Shown here piece by piece: positions 6,692-11,635 of a stretch of DNA of 11,635 nt (its first letter is position 1; each line of letters begins with the position of its first letter). The notes under the pieces are model-generated. The model worked only from the letters and a program-made list of their open reading frames with translations. It was not told the origin of the DNA and made no database searches. Source of the stretch: Rhodospirillales bacterium (GTDB lineage Bacteria; Pseudomonadota; Alphaproteobacteria; Acetobacterales; Acetobacteraceae); contig JANXSA010000320.1 in the NCBI GenBank assembly GCA_025352915.1, positions 1 through 11,635 of the forward strand. The letters run 5' to 3'. Made by a program: the position numbers and the translations under genes.

Positions 6692-6700
6692 CCATATTTT
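6672..6700 (+). promoter_or_regulatory. Candidate promoter ahead of the patatin-like gene
   Basis: TTGGCT (6672-6677) and TATTTT (6695-6700) are 17 nt apart, in an island of AT-rich sequence (6690-6725) unlike the rest of the window. The -35 box lies within the last codons of gntK. A GATAAT (6716-6721) further down has no good partner box. Match only; no direct support. Confidence 0.35.
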
Positions 6701-6728
6701 ATTGTTACGATATCGGATAATATGCCAT
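6679..6728 (+). repeat. Imperfect direct repeat upstream of the patatin-like gene
   Basis: TATCGGGCAATAGCCAT (6679-6695) and TATCGGATAATATGCCAT (6711-6728) agree at 15 of 18 aligned positions with one gap, and start 32 bp apart, about three helical turns. The first copy overlaps the candidate promoter. This could be a tandem operator or the trace of a small duplication. Confidence 0.5.
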
Positions 6729-6756
6729 GCTCCGCACACGCGATGGGGAGGGTGAC

Positions 6757-8748
6757 ATGGCGACGTTCCAACTCGGTATCACGATGGCCGGCGCGATCTC
6801 GGCGGGGGCCTATAGCGGCGGCGTGTTCGACATGCTGTTCGAGGTGCTGGAGGCCTGGCAACAGGCGAAGGACGCCGGCGAGGATGTGCCGAGGCACGAG
6901 GTGGTGGTGCCGGTGATTTCCGGTGCCTCGGCGGGCAGCATCACCGGGGCGATCGGACTGGTGGCGTTGGCCGACAAGGAGGCGGGGTATCCGGAGTCGC
7001 GCGTCTATGACGGGGTCGGCACGGTGACGACGCGCCTGCCGCGGCTGTATGCCACCTGGGTGACCGGGCCGCGCTTCGTGGCGCAGGGCAACGGGGATGC
7101 GCTGCTGGGCCAGGCCGACCTCAAGGATGGGGTCTATTCCGTGCTCGACACGACGATCCTGGACCGGATCGCCGAGCGCGCGCTGGCGGGGTTTGCCACG
7201 CGGGGGCCGCGAAAATACCTGACCGAGGGGGTGCACCTGTTCGTCACCGTCTCCAACCTGCAGGGCGTGCCGTATACGATCCCCTTCGCCGGCGGCGACG
7301 AAACGTCGGCATATGTCATGACCAGCCATGCCGACCGGGTGCATTTCTCCGTCCGCGGCGTGGGCAGCACGCAGCTTGCCAGCGCCTGGGCCGATCCCGA
7401 CCCAGCGCTGCCGCTGGATGTGGCGAGCCTGGTGGGCGATCCGGCACCGCATGCCGGCCCGGAATGGCGCGGCTTCATCGATGCAACGCTGGGCAGCAGC
7501 GCCTTTCCGGTGGGGCTGCGGGCGCGTCCGCTGCCGGAGGTGCCGATGGCGCAGCTGGCGGCACGGCAGTGGCCGATCACCGGCACCCCGGACGGGCCGG
7601 GCCGGTTTCACCTGCCGCCGGCGGATGGCTGGACCGGGACGGGGACGATTTCGCGCCGGGCGGTGGATGGCGGGGTGATCGACAACGAGCCGTTCGAGCT
7701 GGCGCGCTGGACCGTGATGAAGACAGCGGCGACGCGCAACGAACGCAGCGCCGCGCTGGCCGACCGGGCGGTGCTGATGATCGACCCATTCCCGTCCGCT
7801 CGCCCGCCGGCCCCGGCGCTGCCGGATGGCACGCTGATGAGTGTGCTGCGCCACCTGCTGCCGATGCTGATCGACCAGGCGCGGTTCAAGCTGGATGCGG
7901 TGGTGGACGCGCTGAACCCCGAGGTGAACAGCCGCTTCCTGATCTCGCCGCGGCGCTACACGATACGGCCGGATGGCACATGGAAGTCCGAGCCCCATGC
8001 CATCGCCTGTGGCCTGACCGGCGGTTTCGGCGGGTTCCTGAGCGAGGCGATGCGGGCGCACGACTATCAGCTAGGCCGGTACAACGCCTATCGCTTCCTG
8101 AAGCTGTATTTCTGCTTTCCGATCGGCAACAAGATACTGGGGCCCGGCTATGCCGGAGTGAAGGCGCCGCAGCGTTTTCGGGGCAGTGACGGTCCGGAGG
8201 GCGTGCCCGAAGACGAGAGGGCGCGGTATCAGATGATCCCGGTGATGGACACGGTGGAGGAGCCGGAGCCGCCCAAATGGCCGCGCGTCGGGCAGCGCGA
8301 GGTGGACGACGTCGTGCGCGCGGCCGGGACGCGGGCGATGGCGTTGCTGGACAAAATCGCGGGCGGCATGGCGGGCTGGACGGCGCGGCGGTTGGGGCTA
8401 CGCGACGCGGTGGAGTCGTTCGTGCGCTGGACCCTGATGAAGGACCTTTATCTGCGCAATCAGTTTGCCGGGCTGCCGGCGGCGATCGAGGCCGCACTCG
8501 CGGATATCGAGAAAGGTGATGACGGGCGCAAGGTGCTGTCGGCGCTGGCCGATCCCGGCTATGCCGCGCGCACGGCAGAGGGGATCGAGACGACGACCGG
8601 GGTCGAGCTGGCCGAGGTCGATCGCTGGATCACCACGCTGGCGCCGCTGCTGGAACAGGGCACGGCGCTGGGCAACTGGAAGATGGCCGCGCGGCCTCGG
8701 CCGGGGCTGGTGCAGCGGATGATCCTCGGCGAAGGCCGCATCGGTTAG
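6757..8748 (+). CDS. Patatin-like phospholipase family protein
   Basis: Predicted lipid acyl hydrolase with a Ser-Asp dyad. In the 663-residue product the N-terminal third to half is a patatin domain: a glycine-rich oxyanion segment at 11-22 (AGAISAGAYSGG, a variant of the usual GGGxRG), nucleophile Ser58 in GASAG (56-60), the TLGSSAFPVGL segment (244-254), and catalytic Asp304 in AVDGGVIDNEP. Residues from about 330 onward are not recognised; they contain a conserved-looking YNAYRFLKLYFCFPIG segment (about 455-470) and a helical C-terminus. The ATG at 6757 is preferred over one at 6727 because GGGGAGGG lies 5-6 nt ahead and the fold begins at once with FQLGITMAGA. No signal peptide is seen, so it probably acts at the inner face of the membrane or in the cytoplasm. 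It stands alone between the gluconate block and the ureohydrolase operon; its substrate is unknown. Confidence 0.88.
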   Translation: MATFQLGITMAGAISAGAYSGGVFDMLFEVLEAWQQAKDAGEDVPRHEVVVPVISGASAGSITGAIGLVALADKEAGYPESRVYDGVGTVTTRLPRLYATWVTGPRFVAQGNGDALLGQADLKDGVYSVLDTTILDRIAERALAGFATRGPRKYLTEGVHLFVTVSNLQGVPYTIPFAGGDETSAYVMTSHADRVHFSVRGVGSTQLASAWADPDPALPLDVASLVGDPAPHAGPEWRGFIDATLGSSAFPVGLRARPLPEVPMAQLAARQWPITGTPDGPGRFHLPPADGWTGTGTISRRAVDGGVIDNEPFELARWTVMKTAATRNERSAALADRAVLMIDPFPSARPPAPALPDGTLMSVLRHLLPMLIDQARFKLDAVVDALNPEVNSRFLISPRRYTIRPDGTWKSEPHAIACGLTGGFGGFLSEAMRAHDYQLGRYNAYRFLKLYFCFPIGNKILGPGYAGVKAPQRFRGSDGPEGVPEDERARYQMIPVMDTVEEPEPPKWPRVGQREVDDVVRAAGTRAMALLDKIAGGMAGWTARRLGLRDAVESFVRWTLMKDLYLRNQFAGLPAAIEAALADIEKGDDGRKVLSALADPGYAARTAEGIETTTGVELAEVDRWITTLAPLLEQGTALGNWKMAARPRPGLVQRMILGEGRIG

Positions 8749-8777
8749 CCAAGCGTCACGCAACAGAGGTGGAAGTC

Positions 8778-8821
8778 GCGGCACGGCCGGTCCAGATTGG
8801 GGCTGAACCCCGGAGTGCCGC
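8778..8821 (+). promoter_or_regulatory. Foldable leader directly before the ureohydrolase start
   Basis: GCGGCAC (8778-8784) pairs perfectly with GTGCCGC (8815-8821), which touches the ATG at 8822. Inside, GGGG (8799-8802) can pair with CCCC (8808-8811). The Shine-Dalgarno GGAG (8812-8815) lies between the two right arms and would be buried. It could lower or regulate initiation, but GC-rich leaders fold easily and it matches no riboswitch I know. Confidence 0.3.
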
Positions 8822-9862
8822 ATGCCCAACCCCGAGAAACTCGCCGCCCTGCGCGCGCGCTACCCGAATGACCGGCGCGACGAGATCCGCGACCCCGAAC
8901 TGAAGCGGGCGGCCGATGCGGCGTTCAATACCCAGGGGCGGCGGCCGCTGCCCTATGCCGGCGTCTCGACGCTGCTGGATGCGCCGTACCGGCCCGATGC
9001 GCCGGAATTGCCGGATTTCGGCGGGCTGGATGTGGCGCTGATCGGGGTGCCGATGGACCTGGCGGTGACCAACCGGGCCGGCGCCCGGTTGGGGCCGCGC
9101 GCCGTGCGGGCGGTCGAACGGATCGGGCCGTATCACCATGCGCTGCGGGTGACGCCGAAGGCCGAGCTGAATTTTGCCGATGTTGGCGATGTGCCGTTTC
9201 GCAGCCGCTATTCGCTGCCGGACTCGATCGCCGATATCGAGGCGTTCTACACAAGCGTGCAGGCCGCCGGGGTCAAGCCGCTGTCGATCGGTGGCGACCA
9301 TTCGATCAGCTATCCCATTCTCCGGGCGCTGGGGCGGGATCGGCCCGTTGGCATGGTGCATATCGACGCGCATTGCGACACCTCCGGCCCGGCCGAGGGC
9401 AGCCGGTTTCACCATGGCGGGCCGTTCCGCCAGGCGGTGCTGGACGGCGTGCTCGATCCCGAGCGCTGCATCCAGATCGGCATTCGCGGGTCGGCCGAGT
9501 TGCTCTACGAATTCAGCTACGAGTCCGGCATGACGGTGATCCACGCCGAGGAAGTGGACACCATGGGCATCCCGGCGGTGATCGCGCGCGCCCGGGCCGT
9601 GATCGGCGATGGCCCGTTCTACATCACCTTCGATGTCGACGGGCTGGACCCCGCCTACACGCCCGGCACCGGCACGCCGGAGGTCGGCGGACTGACCCCG
9701 CGCGAGGCTCAGGCGATCCTGCGCGGGTTGCGCGGGCTGGATGTGATCGGCGGCGATGTGGTCGAGGTGGCGCCGCAGTATGACGCCAATACGACAACCG
9801 CGCAGATCGGTGCGATGATGGCGTTCGAGATTCTCTCGTTGATGGCCCTTGTCGGGAAATAG
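8822..9862 (+). CDS. Agmatinase / guanidino-compound ureohydrolase (arginase superfamily)
   Basis: Binuclear metal (usually Mn) enzyme that releases urea from a guanidino substrate. The 346-residue product has all arginase-family ligands: His160 in GGDHS, Asp182, His184 and Asp186 in HIDAHCD, Asp271 and Asp273 in FDVDGLDP, plus Glu315 in GDVVEVAPQYD. The segment after the ligand motif (DTSGPAEGSRFHHGGPF) and QIGIRGS resemble agmatinases and guanidinopropionase/guanidinobutyrase-type enzymes more than arginases, so agmatine, 4-guanidinobutyrate, 3-guanidinopropionate or another guanidine are all possible. About 70 residues precede the core strand VALIGVP, a longer N-terminus than arginase. The ATG at 8822 has GGAG 6 nt upstream. 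The next gene starts 2 nt after the stop, so the substrate probably relates to the N-demethylase-like and amidohydrolase genes that follow. Confidence 0.9.
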   Translation: MPNPEKLAALRARYPNDRRDEIRDPELKRAADAAFNTQGRRPLPYAGVSTLLDAPYRPDAPELPDFGGLDVALIGVPMDLAVTNRAGARLGPRAVRAVERIGPYHHALRVTPKAELNFADVGDVPFRSRYSLPDSIADIEAFYTSVQAAGVKPLSIGGDHSISYPILRALGRDRPVGMVHIDAHCDTSGPAEGSRFHHGGPFRQAVLDGVLDPERCIQIGIRGSAELLYEFSYESGMTVIHAEEVDTMGIPAVIARARAVIGDGPFYITFDVDGLDPAYTPGTGTPEVGGLTPREAQAILRGLRGLDVIGGDVVEVAPQYDANTTTAQIGAMMAFEILSLMALVGK

Positions 9863-9864
9863 CC

Positions 9865-10776
9865 ATGGACGCGCCTGTCAGCCTGCCCAGCGAAACGGTG
9901 CATTTGAGCTTCGACCCCGGCCCCTATCGGATGGCAATGGGGCTGGTGGGGACCGATCCCGGCGAGTTGATCGAGCTGGACGAGCATTACGCGGTCGAGA
10001 TGGCAGAGCGCCGCCGGCTGCTGGCGGTGCGCCACGGCGACGTCTTCGCCGCAATGCCCGGCAGCGCGGCGGCGCGGCGCGAGGTGCTGGATATCCTGGC
10101 CGAGCTGCTGCCGCGGCGCTTCCCGGCCTGGTTCGGCCGCGACCGGGCGGTGCTGCACAACCGGCTGACCGGTGAGAGCTGGGACCTCGACCGCCCGCCG
10201 CATGACCCGCTGGAAGTGGCGGGAAGGCTGGTGCAGGAAGATTTGTGCCTGTTGCGGCTCACCCCCGAAGGACCGGTGCTGGATGCCGCCGTGCTGTGCT
10301 TTCCCAGCCGCTGGAGCCTGGCGGAGAAGCTGGGGCAGCCATTGGCGACGATCCACACCCGCGTGCCGTTCTACGCCGACCGGCTGGCCAAGCCGGTCGA
10401 CCGGCTGATGCCGAATTTGCGCGACGGCAAGATGGTGGTGCGGCTAAATTGGGGCATGACCGACGACCCCGCGCTGTATGCCGAATCACGCAAATTCCGG
10501 CGCGACCACAACCCCGACGTCACTGCGCAGAATGCCGGCGAGAAGATCTGGCTGCGGGTGGAACGTCAAACATTGCGCCTGTTGCCGGAAAGCGGCGCGG
10601 TGCTGTTCGGCATCCGCACGCATCTCTACACGGTGGGCCGGCTGGCCGCCGATCGCCAGGTGGCCGCCGATCTCGCCAGCGCCGTGCGCGCCCTGCCGCC
10701 CGAGATGGCTTTGTACAAAAGCATCCCGCCGTTTCGCGCGGCACTGCTCGACTACCTCGACGCAAGATCGACCTGA
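9865..10776 (+). CDS. DUF3445 protein, heme-dependent oxidative N-demethylase alpha-subunit-like
   Basis: A 303-residue protein of the DUF3445 family, whose founding characterised member is the heme-binding alpha subunit of the heme-dependent oxidative N-demethylase that removes a methyl group from dimethylamine. Family features visible are QEDLCLL (124-130), LCFPSRWSLAEKLG (144-157) with ATIHTRVP (161-168), the RLNWGM segment (193-198), LRVERQTLRLLPES (230-243) and the C-terminal FGIRTHLYT (248-256) with LYK (283-285). The characterised enzyme has additional flavin, iron-sulfur and small subunits; none is present in this window, so either they lie elsewhere or this protein uses another electron donor. 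It starts 2 nt after the ureohydrolase stop, with a weak ribosome site, consistent with coupling. Substrate unknown. Confidence 0.82.
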   Translation: MDAPVSLPSETVHLSFDPGPYRMAMGLVGTDPGELIELDEHYAVEMAERRRLLAVRHGDVFAAMPGSAAARREVLDILAELLPRRFPAWFGRDRAVLHNRLTGESWDLDRPPHDPLEVAGRLVQEDLCLLRLTPEGPVLDAAVLCFPSRWSLAEKLGQPLATIHTRVPFYADRLAKPVDRLMPNLRDGKMVVRLNWGMTDDPALYAESRKFRRDHNPDVTAQNAGEKIWLRVERQTLRLLPESGAVLFGIRTHLYTVGRLAADRQVAADLASAVRALPPEMALYKSIPPFRAALLDYLDARST

Positions 10777-10789
10777 GCGAGGCCGCCCC

Positions 10790-11602
10790 ATGCAGATCAC
10801 CGACGCGCAAATCCATATCTGGTCCAGCGGCACCCCCAGCCGGGACCACCGCCCGGTCCCCGTCGTCAGCGCCGCGGAAATGCTCGGGGCCATGGACGCG
10901 GCAGGGGTCCACGCCGCCATCATCCACCCGCCGGGCTGGGACCCCAACGCCGACGCCGTCGCCGACGCCGCCGTGCACGCCCATCCCGGCCGCTTCGCCA
11001 TCCTCGGCAGCTTCGCGCCGGAAAAACCCGAAAGCCGCGACCTGATCCCCACCTGGCTCCACCGCCCCGGCATGCTCGGCCTGCGCTGGGCGCCACTGCA
11101 CCCGCATGCCAGGGCATTGTTCGAATCCGGCGCGATGGACTGGATCTGGCCCGAGGCCGAGCGCCACGGCGTGCCCGTCGCCCTCCTGGCCGGCCCGGTG
11201 CTGCCCAAATTCCGCGAGATCGCCGAGCGCCATCCCGGCCTGCGTCTGATCATCGACCATTGCGGCCTGGTCCGCCTGCAACAGGAAGCGGCCGCCTTTG
11301 TCCACCTGGAGGACCTGCTGGCGCTGGCCAAACTCCCCAACGTCGCCATCAAAGCCACCGGCGCGCCGGGCTATTCGACCCAGCCCTACCCGTATCGCAA
11401 CCTGCACGACGTGCTGCACCGCATCTTCGACGCCTACGGCCCGCAGCGCTTCTTCTGGGGCACCGACATCACTCGCATGCCTTGCACCTGGCGCCAGTGC
11501 ATCACCCTGTTCACCGAAGAACTGCCCTGGCTCACCAGCCCCGATCTGGAACTGGTGATGGGCCAAGGCATCCGTCGTTGGTTAGGTTGGCCAAACGGAT
11601 AA
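10790..11602 (+). CDS. Amidohydrolase-2 family metal-dependent hydrolase
   Basis: TIM-barrel hydrolase or lactonase/decarboxylase of the amidohydrolase-2 type (relatives include dicarboxylic-acid lactonases and ACMSD). The 270-residue product opens with DAQIHIW (5-11), the usual DxHxH strand with Gln7 in place of the first histidine. It continues with a second-shell or ligand candidate Lys188 (AIKATG), IIDHCGL (154-160) with His157, and FFWGTDITRM (221-230) with Asp226, the usual metal-site aspartate. The ATG at 10790 has GAGG 7 nt upstream and lies 13 nt after the DUF3445 stop, so it is the third gene of the operon. Its codons prefer C in third position, unlike most genes upstream. The loss of the first His is common in one branch of the family and may mean an altered or absent metal. 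No substrate can be named. Confidence 0.87.
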   Translation: MQITDAQIHIWSSGTPSRDHRPVPVVSAAEMLGAMDAAGVHAAIIHPPGWDPNADAVADAAVHAHPGRFAILGSFAPEKPESRDLIPTWLHRPGMLGLRWAPLHPHARALFESGAMDWIWPEAERHGVPVALLAGPVLPKFREIAERHPGLRLIIDHCGLVRLQQEAAAFVHLEDLLALAKLPNVAIKATGAPGYSTQPYPYRNLHDVLHRIFDAYGPQRFFWGTDITRMPCTWRQCITLFTEELPWLTSPDLELVMGQGIRRWLGWPNG

Positions 11603-11604
11603 AA

Positions 11605-11635
11605 GTTTTTTGTTTCTTTTTTTCAAAAAAGAAAG
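11605..11635 (+). terminator. Second copy of the T-rich TTCA-loop hairpin, cut by the window edge
   Basis: TTTCTTTTT (11613-11621) and AAAAAGAAA (11626-11634) form a perfect 9-bp stem with loop TTCA, preceded by GTTTTTTG. It begins right after the amidohydrolase stop and shares layout, loop and upstream T-run with the element at 4341-4379. Its downstream side lies outside the window, so the U-tract cannot be checked. Confidence 0.55.

Noticed and set aside
4040..6739. An 899-codon open frame on the minus strand, and a similar 496-codon one at 6571-8061
   Set aside because: They lie opposite gnd, rpiA, gntK and the patatin gene, whose motifs are intact. The translations are rich in Arg, Pro and His without any domain, the usual shadow of GC-rich genes.
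6727..6756. Upstream ATG at 6727 as the start of the patatin-like protein
   Set aside because: It adds ten charged residues with no ribosome site, while the ATG at 6757 has a strong one and begins directly at the first beta strand.
8749..8821. Guanidine riboswitch before the ureohydrolase
   Set aside because: I looked for the ACGR-loop hairpins of the mini-ykkC type and the conserved cores of the other guanidine classes and found none; only a generic GC-rich fold remains.
1..11635. CRISPR array, tRNA/rRNA genes, insertion sequence, toxin-antitoxin or phage-defence system
   Set aside because: No regularly spaced repeats, no tRNA-like fold, no transposase or terminal inverted repeats and no recognisable defence gene pair were seen; the patatin-like gene alone is not enough to suggest defence.

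Overview
GC-rich chromosomal DNA carrying twelve protein-coding genes and almost no spare space. Gene content (polyhydroxyalkanoate (PHA) genes with a PhaR regulator, a gluconate/pentose-phosphate block, an arginase-family hydrolase) and the strong GC bias point to an alphaproteobacterium, most likely Rhodospirillales/Acetobacteraceae. That placement is inferred from gene types and style, not from a marker gene. No tRNA, rRNA, CRISPR array, transposase or phage gene is visible, so this looks like ordinary metabolic chromosome.

Left part (1-4324), PHA storage. Three genes on the minus strand encode, in transcription order, a small coiled-coil protein (probable PhaE-like synthase subunit), a short cysteine-type PHA synthase (class III/IV size) and acetyl-CoA acetyltransferase PhaA. 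Divergent from them, the plus strand encodes the PHA regulator PhaR, joined by a GTGA overlap to an alpha/beta hydrolase of the homoserine-acetyltransferase superfamily. The 126-bp divergent region holds a candidate phaR promoter with a TGC-N3-GCA palindrome over its start region, as expected for autoregulation. The set can make acetoacetyl-CoA and polymerise hydroxyacyl-CoA, but no acetoacetyl-CoA reductase (phaB) lies in the window.

Middle part (4325-6691), gluconate and pentose phosphate. After a T-rich hairpin come a short-type 6-phosphogluconate dehydrogenase (probably NAD-preferring), ribose-5-phosphate isomerase A and gluconokinase. Together they take gluconate to 6-phosphogluconate, ribulose-5-phosphate and ribose-5-phosphate. 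A pair of perfect GC-rich hairpins fills the gap before rpiA; rpiA and gntK overlap by 4 nt.

Right part (6692-11635). An AT-rich spacer with an imperfect direct repeat precedes a 663-residue patatin-like phospholipase. Then follow three closely packed genes: an agmatinase/guanidino-acid ureohydrolase, a DUF3445 (heme-dependent oxidative N-demethylase alpha-like) protein and a small amidohydrolase. This looks like a catabolic operon for a nitrogen compound and is the most open-ended functional question here. The window ends inside a second copy of the T-rich hairpin seen at 4341. I see no clearly new defence or mobile system; the points most worth checking are the minimal two-subunit PHA synthase, the ureohydrolase/demethylase/amidohydrolase trio and the small intergenic repeats.
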